Positions 27,645 to 36,365 of a stretch of 64,000 bases of DNA are shown here, in pieces. The notes beneath the pieces are model-generated. The model had not been told where the DNA came from. It did not search any database and worked only from the letters and a program-made list of their open reading frames with translations. Origin of the DNA: Beijerinckiaceae bacterium. GTDB taxonomy: Bacteria; Pseudomonadota; Alphaproteobacteria; Rhizobiales; Beijerinckiaceae. The stretch is taken from the NCBI GenBank assembly GCA_019745195.1, contig JAIETL010000036.1:42407-106406 (forward strand), in the 5' to 3' direction. Position numbers and translations under genes: made by a program. Every line of letters starts with the position of its first letter. The first letter of the stretch is position 1.

Positions 27645-28573
27645 ACTCTCCCACCGGTAGCGCTGCCACCGAAAGCCCAGCGGCCGGCATCGGGCTCAGG
27701 TTGGCGGCGACAGGGCTCTTCGCCCTGATGTCGCTGTGCGTGCGGCTGGCGTCGTTCGAGGCGCCTGTCGGGCAGATCGTGTTCTGGCGCAGCGCCGTCG
27801 CGCTCGCGCCGATCGTGCTCTACCTCGCCTGGCAGGGCGAGTTCCCGAGAGGCTTGCGCACACAGCGCCCGCTCGGCCATCTCAAGCGCAGCCTGTTCGG
27901 CTGCGTCGCCATGGTGTTCTCCTTCATCTCGCTGGCGCATCTGCCACTGGCGAATGCGACGGCGCTCTCCTTCCTCGCGCCGCTGCTGGTCGTGCCGCTC
28001 GCCGTGCTCTCCCTCGGCGAGCGCCCGGGCTGGCTCGTCGTCGGCGGCTCGGTGCTCGGTTTCGCCGGCGTCGGCCTGATGCTTGCGCCCGCCCTGCAGG
28101 GCCCGGCATTGGATCGCGGCGCGCTGATCGGCATCGGTGCGGGTCTCGCCATGGCGCTAACGACGGCCGCCGCGAAGGTCCAGATCAAGGCGCTGACCGC
28201 GACGGAGAAGCCGGGCGCGATCGCCTTCTATTTCGCGCTGGTCTGCGCCCTGGCCGGGCTCTGCAGCCTGCCGTTCGGCTGGGTTCCGGCGCATGGGACG
28301 GCGCTGCTGGCGCTGATCGGTTCAGGCCTGTTCGGCGGGCTGGCGCATATCGCCATGACGGAGGCCGTGGCGCGCGCCCCGGTTTCGGTTCTGGCTCCGT
28401 TCGAATACACGGCGATGCTCTGGGCGCTGCTCTTCGACCTCGCGATCTTCGCGGTCATGCCGCAGCCGCTTGGCCTGCTCGGCGCGCTGATGATCGTGGC
28501 GGCGGCCGCGCTCGTCGCCTTCGCCGACAGGATCGGGCCCTGGCTCGGGCGCGCCACGAGGCCCGCCGCATGA
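27641..28573 (+). CDS. EamA/DMT-family permease
   Basis: 310 residues from a GTG that overlaps the previous stop (GTGA at 27641-27644). It shows ten hydrophobic segments in two EamA halves; the usual marks are FWRSAVALAPIVLYLA, LANATALSFLAPLLVVPLAVLSLGERPGW and APVSVLAPFEYTAMLWALLFD near the end. DMT permeases of this type usually export metabolites; in Pseudomonas the EamA protein CntI exports the metallophore pseudopaline. Its place inside an ABC importer operon, flanked by GTGA and ATGA overlaps, is the strongest hint that the cell exports and re-imports the same small molecule. Direction and substrate are inferred. Confidence 0.9.
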   Translation: MNSPTGSAATESPAAGIGLRLAATGLFALMSLCVRLASFEAPVGQIVFWRSAVALAPIVLYLAWQGEFPRGLRTQRPLGHLKRSLFGCVAMVFSFISLAHLPLANATALSFLAPLLVVPLAVLSLGERPGWLVVGGSVLGFAGVGLMLAPALQGPALDRGALIGIGAGLAMALTTAAAKVQIKALTATEKPGAIAFYFALVCALAGLCSLPFGWVPAHGTALLALIGSGLFGGLAHIAMTEAVARAPVSVLAPFEYTAMLWALLFDLAIFAVMPQPLGLLGALMIVAAAALVAFADRIGPWLGRATRPAA

Positions 28574-29523
28574 GGTCCGTCCTCGCGCTTCTGGGGCCGC
28601 GCCTGACGCAGGCGGCATTGACCGCCTGGCTGCTGGCGAGCCTGTGCTTTGCCTTCGTCCATGCGCTGCCGGGCGACACCGCCTTGCGGATCGCCGCCGC
28701 CCGTGTCGGCGACGATCGGGTCACGGCCGAGGTCGCCGACCGGATCCGCCGCGAAGAGGGGCTCGATCGCCCGCTCCTCCAGCAATACGGCACATGGCTG
28801 CGCCGTATCGCGACCGGCGATCTCGGCCATTCTCTGGTGACGCGAAAGCCCGTCTGGCAGGAGATCGCCTATCACGGCCGTTTCACGCTCGGGCTCGGCG
28901 CGCTCGGCTGGCTGTTGTCCTATCTGATTGCGCTGCCGCTGGGGATCGCCTGCGGCTTCCGGCCCGGCGGCTGGCTGGACCGGATCACCAACGGGATGGC
29001 GGTTGCGCTGGCGGCGATGCCTGGCTTTCTGGTCGGCATCGGCCTGATCTCGGTCTTTGCGCTCAGTCTGCGCTGGCTGCCGCCGGCGGGTTTCCGCACG
29101 GCCGGGCACATGGTCTTGCCGGCCCTGACGCTGGCGCTGGGGCTGGCCGCCTTCTCTGTGCGGATCATCCGCAACGCGGTCGTCGAGGTGCGAAGCGCTT
29201 TCTATATGACATTCGCGCAGATCAGGGGACGCTCGGCCGGACAGGCCTTCGCGCATCACGGGGTGCGCAACGCCGCGATCCCGGTCGCGACGTTCGCCGC
29301 CCTGCAGTTCGCCTACCTGGTCGATGGCTTTGTCGTGGTCGAGACGCTGTTCGCCTATCCGGGGCTGGGCGAACTCCTGGTCAAGGCGCTGGTCGCGCGC
29401 GACGTGCCGGTGATCATGGGGGCCGGCCTCGTGATCGGTTTGCTCTACGCCGCCGTCAACCTGGCGGCTGATCTCGCCTGCGTCGCGCTCGACCCGCGCC
29501 ACGATGCGAGGCGTGCGGCATGA
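28570..29523 (+). CDS. Dpp/Nik-type ABC transporter permease 1
   Basis: 317 residues; ATGA overlap with the EamA gene. It has the DppB/NikB layout: an N-terminal helix (TQAALTAWLLASLCFAFVHALPGD), a periplasmic loop with REEGLDRPLLQQYGTWL and GDLGHSLVTRKPV, then the permease core and a C-terminal ETLFAYPGLGELLVKAL region. The EAA-type loop that docks the ATPase is around RGRSAGQAFAHHGVRNAAIPV. It would form the membrane channel with the next gene product. Confidence 0.92.
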   Translation: MRSVLALLGPRLTQAALTAWLLASLCFAFVHALPGDTALRIAAARVGDDRVTAEVADRIRREEGLDRPLLQQYGTWLRRIATGDLGHSLVTRKPVWQEIAYHGRFTLGLGALGWLLSYLIALPLGIACGFRPGGWLDRITNGMAVALAAMPGFLVGIGLISVFALSLRWLPPAGFRTAGHMVLPALTLALGLAAFSVRIIRNAVVEVRSAFYMTFAQIRGRSAGQAFAHHGVRNAAIPVATFAALQFAYLVDGFVVVETLFAYPGLGELLVKALVARDVPVIMGAGLVIGLLYAAVNLAADLACVALDPRHDARRAA

Positions 29524-30356
29524 GCGTGATCCTCGATCTGCCAGTGCGAAAGCCATCCTCGCGACTGGCGCTGCCGCTAATCCTGCTCGGGCTCGTCGCC
29601 GCGCTCGCCATTCTCGGTCCCGTGCTTATCCCGCACGACCCGATCGCGCAGGATCTGATGCGCGCTCTCGAAGGTCCGAGCCTCGAGCACCTGCTCGGGA
29701 CCGACCATGTCGGCCGCGACGTTGCCGCCCGCCTTGTCCATGGCGCGGCGCGCTCGCTCGCTCTGGCTCTCTCCTGCGTTACCGTCGCCACCGGTGTCGG
29801 CCTGCTGCTCGGGCTCGTCGCGGCCTATGCCGGGCGCTGGGTCGATTTGGCGATCATGCGGCTGTCGGACCTGATGCTGGCCTTTCCCGGCATCCTGCTC
29901 GCCCTGCTGATCGCAGGCTTCATGGGCGGCGGTATCCTGCCGATGCTGATCGGCATCAAGCTGACGCTGTGGCCGCAATTCGCGCGAATGGCGCGCGCCA
30001 TCGCGCAGGGCGAACTGGCGCAGCCCCATGTCGAGGCGGCCCGCCTCGCCGGCTTCCCGGCCCACACCATCCTGATCCGCCATGTCCTGCCCGCCGTGCT
30101 GCGTCAGACCACGACGCTGGCGACCTTGGGCTTGGGGGCGGCGATCATGTCGATTTCGGCGCTCGGCTTCCTCGGTCTCGGCCTGCAGCCGCCGACGCCC
30201 GAATGGGGCGCGATGATCAGCGAGATGCTGCCGACCATGTCCGAGGCCCCGGTGCAGATGGCCGCGCCGTGTCTTGCGATCTTCGTCTCCGTGCTGGGCG
30301 CGACGCTGCTGGGACAAGCGCTCTCGGAAACACGTCACGAGGAGACGATCCGATGA
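29520..30356 (+). CDS. Dpp/Nik-type ABC transporter permease 2
   Basis: 278 residues; ATGA overlap with both neighbours. It is a DppC/NikC-type permease: an N-terminal segment ending in LIPHDPIAQDLM, then HLLGTDHVGRDVAARLVHGAARSL, a hallmark of this subunit, and the core with DLMLAFPGILLALLIAGFMG. The docking loop reads EAARLAGFPAHTILIRHVLP. It pairs with permease 1 and the double ATPase encoded next. Confidence 0.93.
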   Translation: MSVILDLPVRKPSSRLALPLILLGLVAALAILGPVLIPHDPIAQDLMRALEGPSLEHLLGTDHVGRDVAARLVHGAARSLALALSCVTVATGVGLLLGLVAAYAGRWVDLAIMRLSDLMLAFPGILLALLIAGFMGGGILPMLIGIKLTLWPQFARMARAIAQGELAQPHVEAARLAGFPAHTILIRHVLPAVLRQTTTLATLGLGAAIMSISALGFLGLGLQPPTPEWGAMISEMLPTMSEAPVQMAAPCLAIFVSVLGATLLGQALSETRHEETIR

Positions 30357-31783
30357 CGGCGCCGGCGCTGGTCCTTTCAGGGCTGATCATCCGCGACCCG
30401 GCCGGCGTCGCCGTCGTCGGCCCGCTCGATCTGAGCGTTCCCACTGCCGGCACCCTCGTGCTGATCGGCGAAAGCGGCAGCGGCAAGAGCCTGATCGCAC
30501 AGGCGGTGATGGGCCTGCTGCCGGCCGGCTTTTCCGCAAGCGGCACGATAGCGGTCAACGGGCGCGAGCCGGTCGAGGCGGGGCAGGCCGGTCTGCTCAG
30601 GCTGTTCTGGTCGCACGAGACCATGCTGCTGCCGCAGGAGCCGCGCAAAGCGCTCGACCCGACGATGCGGATCGCCCGGCAGATCTCCAGTCGCGATGCC
30701 GTGATGGCTTCCGACGCCGCGCTTGCCGCGGTCGGGCTCGGGCCTGAGGCTGCCCAGGCCTATCCGGTCACGCTCTCGGGCGGCATGGCGCAGCGCGTGC
30801 TGGTCGCCGCCGCTCTGGTCGGTCGCGCGCCGCTGCTGATCGCCGACGAGCCGACCAAGGGGCTGGACGCCGCCCGCCTCGACCAGACGCGGGAGCTGCT
30901 CGCCTCGCTGACCGAGAGCGGCCGGGCTCTGCTGGTCATCACGCATGACATTTCGCTGGCGCGTGCGCTGGGCGGCTCGGTTGCCGTGCTGCGCGACGGC
31001 CAGGTCGTCGAGAGCGGCGCGAGCGCGGACGTGTTCGCCGCGCCGCGCCACGACTATACCCGCGCCTGGCTGGAGGCCGACCCGGCCGGCTGGCGGCCGC
31101 ATCTGTGCTGCTGCGGCATGAACGAGCCCGTGCTCGCGGCGCACGGCCTGCGTTTCGGCTTTCGCGGCCGACCGCCCTTGTTCGATGGTCTCGACCTCCA
31201 CGTCCCGCGTGGCGGCGTGCTGGCCGTCACCGGCCCGAGCGGCTGCGGCAAGACCACCCTCGGCAACATCCTGCTCGGTCTGCAGCGCCCGCAAGCCGGC
31301 GCGGTGTCTTGGCAGGGCGTCGATCCCTATCGCGATGCTGTTGCCGCCAAGGCCGCGCGGCGGCGCTACCAGAAGCTCCATCAGGATCCGGCAAGCGTCT
31401 TCCTGCCCGGCCGGGCGCTCGGACAGCAGTTCGCCGATCTGGTGGAGGTCGTCGCGGGACTTTCGCCTGACCGCGAGCTGCCGCCGCTGTTGGAGCGGCT
31501 CAAGCTCGATGCGCGGCTGCTCGCGCGCCGGCCGGGCGAAGTCTCGGGCGGCGAGGCGCAGCGGCTGGCGCTGGCGCGCATCCTGCTGATGAAGCCCGAC
31601 CTGATCGTCGCCGACGAGCCTACCTCGCGGCTCGATCCGCTGGTCCAGCGCCAGACCATGGCGCTGCTGCGCGAGATCGTCGCCGATCGCGGGCTCGGCC
31701 TCGTTCTGATCGGCCATGACCGGGCTCTGCTGGCCGCCATCGCCGACGAGACGCTCGATCTTTCGCGGTTCAGCCCGGCTTGA
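30353..31783 (+). CDS. fused double ATPase of the Dpp/Nik-type importer
   Basis: 476 residues; ATGA overlap with permease 2. Two complete ATPase units lie in one chain. Unit 1 has GESGSGKS, LSGGMAQRVLVAAAL and LLIADEPTKGLD (DppD-like). Unit 2 has GPSGCGKTT, VSGGEAQRLALARIL and LIVADEPTSRLD (DppF-like). In most systems these are separate proteins. The linker near residues 246-256 contains HLCCCGM, three Cys in a row next to a His, not a usual part of the ABC fold and a possible metal or redox site. An internal ATG in this linker could also start a separate unit 2. The gene overlaps the convergent Bug gene by 14 bases. Confidence 0.92.
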   Translation: MTAPALVLSGLIIRDPAGVAVVGPLDLSVPTAGTLVLIGESGSGKSLIAQAVMGLLPAGFSASGTIAVNGREPVEAGQAGLLRLFWSHETMLLPQEPRKALDPTMRIARQISSRDAVMASDAALAAVGLGPEAAQAYPVTLSGGMAQRVLVAAALVGRAPLLIADEPTKGLDAARLDQTRELLASLTESGRALLVITHDISLARALGGSVAVLRDGQVVESGASADVFAAPRHDYTRAWLEADPAGWRPHLCCCGMNEPVLAAHGLRFGFRGRPPLFDGLDLHVPRGGVLAVTGPSGCGKTTLGNILLGLQRPQAGAVSWQGVDPYRDAVAAKAARRRYQKLHQDPASVFLPGRALGQQFADLVEVVAGLSPDRELPPLLERLKLDARLLARRPGEVSGGEAQRLALARILLMKPDLIVADEPTSRLDPLVQRQTMALLREIVADRGLGLVLIGHDRALLAAIADETLDLSRFSPA

Positions 31784-32729
31784 TCCCCGCCTCCTCGACG
31801 ACGCGGTTGGCGCGGAGCTGCTCGGCCTCGATAAACCGGACGAAGCTCGCGGCATCTTCGGTCACCGGCTCGGCCCCGAGCGCGGTCAGCTTCTCGACGA
31901 TCTCGCGCTCCTTCGAGGCGGCCTGCACGGCGGCGTTGACGCGCTGGACCGTGTCGGGCGAAAGCCCCTTCGGGCCCCACAGGCCGTACCAGAGCGTGAA
32001 GTCGAGATTGGGCAGCCCGAGCTCACCCGCTGTCGGCACATTCGGGAGGCGGGCGCTGCGCTGCGCGCCCATGATGGCGAAGGCGCGGATCGTGCCGTCG
32101 GTGATGTAGGACACCGCCGAGCCGAGCGGGGCGACCATCAGCGGCACCTGCCCGGCGAGCACGTCGGTCATCGCAGGCGCGGTGCCGCGATAATTGACCA
32201 GCGCAGTCTGCGTGCCGGTGCGTCGCTTGAAGCTCTCGGTCGCGAGATGGCCCATGCTGCCGAGTGCGGAATTGGCGAAGGGGAAGGCTTCGGGCCGCGC
32301 CTTCATCGCCGCGATCAGCTCGGGCAGCGTCGCCGGCGTCTTGGCGGCCGAGCCGATCAGCACCATCGGGGAGGTGGCGAAGCGCGAGACGGGCGTGAAA
32401 TCCGCCAGCGGGTCGTAGGGGACATGGGTCATGACGTGTTTCGCCATGATGTGGATGTCGGCGTTGGTGAGATAGGTCGTCCCATCGGGGGCGGCCTTCG
32501 CCACCTCGGATGCGCCGAGCGTGTTGCTGGCGCCGGCCTTGTTCTCGACCACCCAGGATTCGTCGAGCGCGGGTGCGATGCGCTGGGCGTAGAGCCGCCC
32601 GATCACGTCGATCGCGCCGCCCGGCGCGGCCGGGACGATGAGCTTGACGATCTTTCTCTGCGCGAAGGCGGTGCGTGGTGCGAGCGCCCCGGCGGCGAGG
32701 CCAAGCGCAAGACTGCGTCTGTTGAGCAT
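31770..32729 (-). CDS. Bug-family (TTT) solute-binding protein
   Basis: 319 residues from the ATG at 32729, which has GGAGG upstream; a longer frame runs into the dioxygenase gene and is not used. The signal MLNRRSLALGLAAGALAPRTAFA carries a twin-Arg pair. The mature protein has the Bug/TctC hallmarks KIVKLIVPAAPGGAIDVIGR and VENKAGASNTLGASEVAKAAPDG. Such proteins bind aromatic or carboxylic acids for tripartite tricarboxylate transporters. No TctA or TctB membrane gene is present nearby, so it is an orphan receptor. It follows the gentisate dioxygenase gene and may sense or bind 3-hydroxybenzoate or gentisate; this is inference. Confidence 0.92.
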   Translation of the reverse strand: MLNRRSLALGLAAGALAPRTAFAQRKIVKLIVPAAPGGAIDVIGRLYAQRIAPALDESWVVENKAGASNTLGASEVAKAAPDGTTYLTNADIHIMAKHVMTHVPYDPLADFTPVSRFATSPMVLIGSAAKTPATLPELIAAMKARPEAFPFANSALGSMGHLATESFKRRTGTQTALVNYRGTAPAMTDVLAGQVPLMVAPLGSAVSYITDGTIRAFAIMGAQRSARLPNVPTAGELGLPNLDFTLWYGLWGPKGLSPDTVQRVNAAVQAASKEREIVEKLTALGAEPVTEDAASFVRFIEAEQLRANRVVEEAGIKPG

Positions 32730-32802
32730 GATGCGGTTTCCTCCGTTTCGGCCGCCTTGCCGGCGGCTCTCGGTTCGTTGGTCGGCCGTTCCGGCCGCTG
32801 GC

Positions 32803-33846
32803 TCAGGCGTTGCCACGGTCCTCGCGGAAGAGATCGAGCTTTTCCTGGATCGGGCGGTCCGAATAGGAGAACAGCACGGCCTCGTCGTCGGCCTCGTGCT
32901 CCACCCATTGCCAGCTCGGCACGACGAAGACGTCCTTGGGCCCCCATTCCAGCACCGTGTCGCCGATGCGCGAGCGGCCATGGCCCTCGACCGGTGTGAA
33001 CACGGTGGCGTCGGTCGCGCGATAGCGCGAGGTCTTGAAGCCCTTCGGCAGGAGCTGGATGAAGGTGCCCATGGTCGGCATGGCGTAGTCGCCGTTGACC
33101 GGGTTGGTGTAGCGCAGCTTCAGTCCGTGGCAGGGGTCCCATTCGGCCTGCCGCTTCATCGTCTCCAGGGCCTCGCGCGTCGCGCGATAGGGGTAATTGA
33201 AGATCGGCGAGGATTTGCTGGCGCGCTTCATGTCGACCGGCAGCAGGTTGTGGCCAAAGCGCGCGAAGGAATCGCCCTCGGCGCGCGTCACCGCCTGCTC
33301 GTCCTGCTTCAGCCCCTCGGCGAAGGAGGCGTCGAGGAACTGCACGACGGGGATGTCGAGCCCGTCCATCCAGAACATCGGTTCCGAGGATTCGTTGCCG
33401 TGGTCGTGCCAGGCCATGGCCGGGGTGGTCACGAAATCGCCCGGCTCCATCATGGTGCGTTCGCCATCGACCGCCGTGTGGGCGCCCTTGCCCTCCATGA
33501 CGAAGCGCAAGGCCGACTGCGAATGCCGGTGCGCGGGCGCGACCTCGCCGGGCAGCACGAGCTGGACGCCGCAATAGAGCGAGGTCGTGATCTTGGACTG
33601 GCCGCGCAGGCCCGGATTTTCGAGGATCAGGACGCGGCGCTCGGCTTCCTTGGCGGTAATCAGGCCGCCGGCCTCAAGCATGTAGTTCCTGATCGCATCG
33701 AATTTCCACGCCGCCGGGCGGCACGGGCTTTTCGGCTCGGGCGTGATCAGCGCGCCCATCACCGTCCACAGTGCGGTGAGGTTCTCACCGTCGATCTTTT
33801 CGTAAAAGGCCTGACGCTCCGGCGTCTGCTGGACCGCGTGCTCCAT
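32803..33846 (-). CDS. gentisate 1,2-dioxygenase
   Basis: 347 residues. This bicupin opens the gentisate ring to maleylpyruvate with O2 and Fe2+. The first cupin has the metal-site motif PAHRHSQSALRFVMEGKG with its two His; the next strand ends in MAWHDHGNES. The second cupin holds the CHGLKLRYTNPVNGD segment characteristic of gentisate dioxygenases, and VEGHGRSRIGD. Length fits the family. It is transcribed divergently from the isomerase and monooxygenase genes, across a short region with a palindromic operator, and is followed by the Bug protein gene. Confidence 0.94.
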   Translation of the reverse strand: MEHAVQQTPERQAFYEKIDGENLTALWTVMGALITPEPKSPCRPAAWKFDAIRNYMLEAGGLITAKEAERRVLILENPGLRGQSKITTSLYCGVQLVLPGEVAPAHRHSQSALRFVMEGKGAHTAVDGERTMMEPGDFVTTPAMAWHDHGNESSEPMFWMDGLDIPVVQFLDASFAEGLKQDEQAVTRAEGDSFARFGHNLLPVDMKRASKSSPIFNYPYRATREALETMKRQAEWDPCHGLKLRYTNPVNGDYAMPTMGTFIQLLPKGFKTSRYRATDATVFTPVEGHGRSRIGDTVLEWGPKDVFVVPSWQWVEHEADDEAVLFSYSDRPIQEKLDLFREDRGNA

Positions 33847-33918
33847 CGGATGGTCTCCCTGACGGGGCGCTCGCGCCCGCTTGCGGTTCTCGTTCCGGCG
33901 CCAGAGCGCCGATAGACC

Positions 33919-33960
33919 GTATGCTTATTGACAGCATACAGCCTGTCTGGCACCCGTCAA
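33919..33960. promoter_or_regulatory. MarR-type operator and promoter of the gentisate cluster
   Basis: Arms GTATGCT (33919-33925) and AGCATAC (33933-33939) surround TATTGAC. On the minus strand a -35 TTGACG (33955-33960) and a -10 TATGCT, 16 bases apart, would serve the dioxygenase gene, with the -10 inside the palindrome. The cluster encodes a MarR protein, the likely binder. Assignment is by position and symmetry only. Confidence 0.6.
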
Positions 33961-34013
33961 TCGAGACAAGATGGCGGGGCAACCGCCGCGACGGCAGGGA
34001 CGGAGGCGAGGCG

Positions 34014-34646
34014 ATGAAGCTCCACGGCTATTTCCGCAGCGCGGCGGCCTATCGCGTGCGGATCGCGCTCAACCTGAAAGGCCTGTCCGCCGCGCAGGCG
34101 CCGCACCATCTGCGGCTGGGCGAGCAGCGCGCGCCGGCCTATCTCGCGCTCAACCCGCAGGGACTGGTGCCGACGCTGGAACTCGATGACGGGGCGGTGC
34201 TGACCCAGTCGCTGGCGATCATCGAATGGCTCGACGAGACGCATCCCGAGCCGGCGCTGCTGCCGGCCGACACGCTCGCGCGGGCGAAAGTGCGCGCCTT
34301 CGCGCAGGCGCTGGCCTGCGACACGCACCCGGTCCAGAACCTGAAGGTGCTGAACCGGTTGCGCGGGCTCGGCCTGTCGGAAGACGCGGTGCAGGGCTGG
34401 GCCGGAGATGTCAATGCAGAGGGGCTTGAGGCCTGCGAGGCGCTGGTCGCCGGCAATGCCGGGCCGTTCTGCTTCGGCGACAGGCCGGGGCTGGCCGATA
34501 TCTGCCTCGTGCCGCAGCTCGGCAATGCGCGGCGCTTCAAGGTCGACGTGTCCGCCTATCCGCGCCTGCTCGCGGCGGAAGCCGCCTGCAGGGCGCTGCC
34601 CGCCTTCATCGACGCCGCGCCCGAGCGGCAGCCCGACGCCGAATGA
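34014..34646 (+). CDS. maleylpyruvate/maleylacetoacetate isomerase (zeta-class GST)
   Basis: 210 residues from the ATG at 34014, with GGAGG upstream; an earlier ATG lies in the operator. The glutathione-binding fold begins KLHGYFRSAAAYRVRIALNLKGL, matching the zeta-class SSxxxRVRIAL motif with S-A-A-A in place of S-S-C; it also has NPQGLVPTLELDDG, QSLAIIEWLDE and GDRPGLADICLVPQL. It isomerises maleylpyruvate to fumarylpyruvate using glutathione. The neighbouring gentisate dioxygenase supports maleylpyruvate as substrate rather than maleylacetoacetate. The marR gene follows directly. Confidence 0.92.
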   Translation: MKLHGYFRSAAAYRVRIALNLKGLSAAQAPHHLRLGEQRAPAYLALNPQGLVPTLELDDGAVLTQSLAIIEWLDETHPEPALLPADTLARAKVRAFAQALACDTHPVQNLKVLNRLRGLGLSEDAVQGWAGDVNAEGLEACEALVAGNAGPFCFGDRPGLADICLVPQLGNARRFKVDVSAYPRLLAAEAACRALPAFIDAAPERQPDAE

Positions 34647-34669
34647 GCCCGATACGAAGGGACAACGCC

Positions 34670-35140
34670 ATGTCGATGCGCCAGGTCTACGGCAAGCCCG
34701 GCCACCTGATCCGCCGGGCGCAGCAGATCGCGGTCGCGATCTTCATCGAGGAATGCGCCGCCTTCGACATCACGCCGGTGCAATATGCCGCGCTGGTGGC
34801 GATCCGCGAGAACCCCGGCATCGATGCGACGCGGCTTTCGGCGCTGGTCGCCTTCGATCGCTCGACGCTGGGCAACGTGCTGGAGCGGCTGGAGGCCAAG
34901 GGCGTGGTCAAGCGCCGGGCCGGAAAGGCCGATCGCAGGGTCAAGGCGCTGGCCTTGACGCAAGTCGGTCAGGAGCTGCTGGCGGCGGTGGAGCCCGCGG
35001 TCGAGCGGGCGCAGGCGCGCATCCTGTCGCCGCTCGCCCCGGCCGATCAGGCGACGCTGATGGCGCTGCTCGGCCAGCTCGTCGAGCTCAACAATGAATC
35101 ATCGCGGGTGCCTCTGCGGCTGGTGGCGAGCCAGCCATGA
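34670..35140 (+). CDS. MarR-family regulator of the 3-hydroxybenzoate/gentisate cluster
   Basis: 156 residues from the ATG at 34670, which has AAGGGA seven bases upstream; an ATG at 34643 (overlapping the isomerase stop as ATGA) would add nine residues and is also possible. It has the MarR winged helix: ITPVQYAALVAIRENPGIDATRLSALVAFDRSTLGNVLERLEAKGVV and the wing RRAGKADRRVKALALTQVG. It sits between isomerase and monooxygenase genes with ATGA overlap to the latter, so it is made with the pathway it probably represses. The likely inducer is 3-hydroxybenzoate or gentisate. Confidence 0.9.
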   Translation: MSMRQVYGKPGHLIRRAQQIAVAIFIEECAAFDITPVQYAALVAIRENPGIDATRLSALVAFDRSTLGNVLERLEAKGVVKRRAGKADRRVKALALTQVGQELLAAVEPAVERAQARILSPLAPADQATLMALLGQLVELNNESSRVPLRLVASQP

Positions 35141-36345
35141 GTGCGTCTTCGCCCCGGACGCTGTCGCGCGATCTGCCGATCCTCGTCGCGGGCGGCGGCA
35201 TCGGCGGCCTCGCCACGGCGCTCGGACTCGCGCGGAAGGGCTTTTCCGTCACGGTGCTGGAGAAGGCCTCGGCGCTGGGCGAAATCGGGGCCGGAATCCA
35301 GCTCGGCCCCAACGCCTTCCACGCCTTCGACCAGCTCGGCATCGGCGAGCAGGCGCGCGCCATGGCGGTCTATATCGACCAGCTGCGTCTGATGGATGCG
35401 CTGACCGCGCAGGAGATCACCCATATCGATCTCGGCGAGGCCTTTCGTACCCGCTTCGGCAACCCCTACGCGGTGGTGCATCGCGGCGACCTGCATGGCG
35501 TCTTCCTGCGCGCCTGCGTCGATCATCCCGCGATTGCCTTGCGGACCTCCGCCGAGGTGGTGCGGGCGGAACAGGATGGCGCGTCCGTCGAGGCCGTGCT
35601 GGCGTCGGGCGAGCGCGTCGCGGGCTCGCTGCTGGTCGCAGCCGACGGGCTCTGGTCGAACCTGCGCAAGCAGGTGGTGGGCGACGGGCCGCCGCGCGTC
35701 TCCGGCCACACCACCTATCGCTCGGTGATCCCGACGGAGCAGATGCCCGAAGATCTGCGCTGGAATGCCGCCACGCTCTGGGCCGGGCCGAAGTGCCACA
35801 TCGTACATTACCCGCTCTCGGGCTGGAAAACCTTCAACCTCGTCGTGACCTGCCACAACGACGCGCCCGAGCCGGTCGCGGGCAAGCCTGTATCGGAAGA
35901 CGAGGTCCGCGAGGGCTTCGCGCATGTGCATGAGCGCGCCCGCTCGATCATAAGCCATGGCCGCGACTGGAAGCTCTGGGTGCTGTGCGACCGCGACCCG
36001 GTCGAGAACTGGGTCGATGGCAGGATCGTCCTGCTGGGCGACGCGGCCCATCCGATGATGCAGTATTTCGCGCAGGGCGCCTGCATGGCGCTGGAGGACG
36101 CGGTCTGCCTGTCGCACCATCTCTCGACGATGGACGATGTCGACGCCGCGCTCGAACGCTACCGCGCGCAGCGGGTGGTGCGCACGGCCCGCGTCCAGCT
36201 CCAGTCGCGCCAGATCGGCGAGCACATCTATCATCCTGCCGGCGCGCATGCGCTTGTCCGCAACGAGATCATGCGCGCCAAGAGTTCGGCCGAGTTCTAC
36301 GAGACTTTGGCCTGGCTCTATGGCGGCACCGGGCTCGCGGCCTGA
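35137..36345 (+). CDS. 3-hydroxybenzoate 6-monooxygenase-like flavoprotein
   Basis: 402 residues. It is an FAD-dependent aromatic hydroxylase: the dinucleotide fold VAGGGIGGLATALGLARKG, EKASALGEIGAGIQLGPNA, the middle DG motif (VAADGLWSNLR) and the second FAD contact GRIVLLGDAAHPMMQYFAQGACMALEDA. It closely resembles the 3-hydroxybenzoate 6-hydroxylases (NagX/MhbM type), including the C-terminal YETLAWLYGGTGLAA. It would turn 3-hydroxybenzoate into gentisate using NADH and O2, feeding the dioxygenase encoded by the divergent gene. It overlaps marR (ATGA). Confidence in substrate is good but rests on context plus overall similarity. Confidence 0.9.
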   Translation: MSASSPRTLSRDLPILVAGGGIGGLATALGLARKGFSVTVLEKASALGEIGAGIQLGPNAFHAFDQLGIGEQARAMAVYIDQLRLMDALTAQEITHIDLGEAFRTRFGNPYAVVHRGDLHGVFLRACVDHPAIALRTSAEVVRAEQDGASVEAVLASGERVAGSLLVAADGLWSNLRKQVVGDGPPRVSGHTTYRSVIPTEQMPEDLRWNAATLWAGPKCHIVHYPLSGWKTFNLVVTCHNDAPEPVAGKPVSEDEVREGFAHVHERARSIISHGRDWKLWVLCDRDPVENWVDGRIVLLGDAAHPMMQYFAQGACMALEDAVCLSHHLSTMDDVDAALERYRAQRVVRTARVQLQSRQIGEHIYHPAGAHALVRNEIMRAKSSAEFYETLAWLYGGTGLAA

Positions 36346-36365
36346 AACGAGAGAGGATCATCGCC

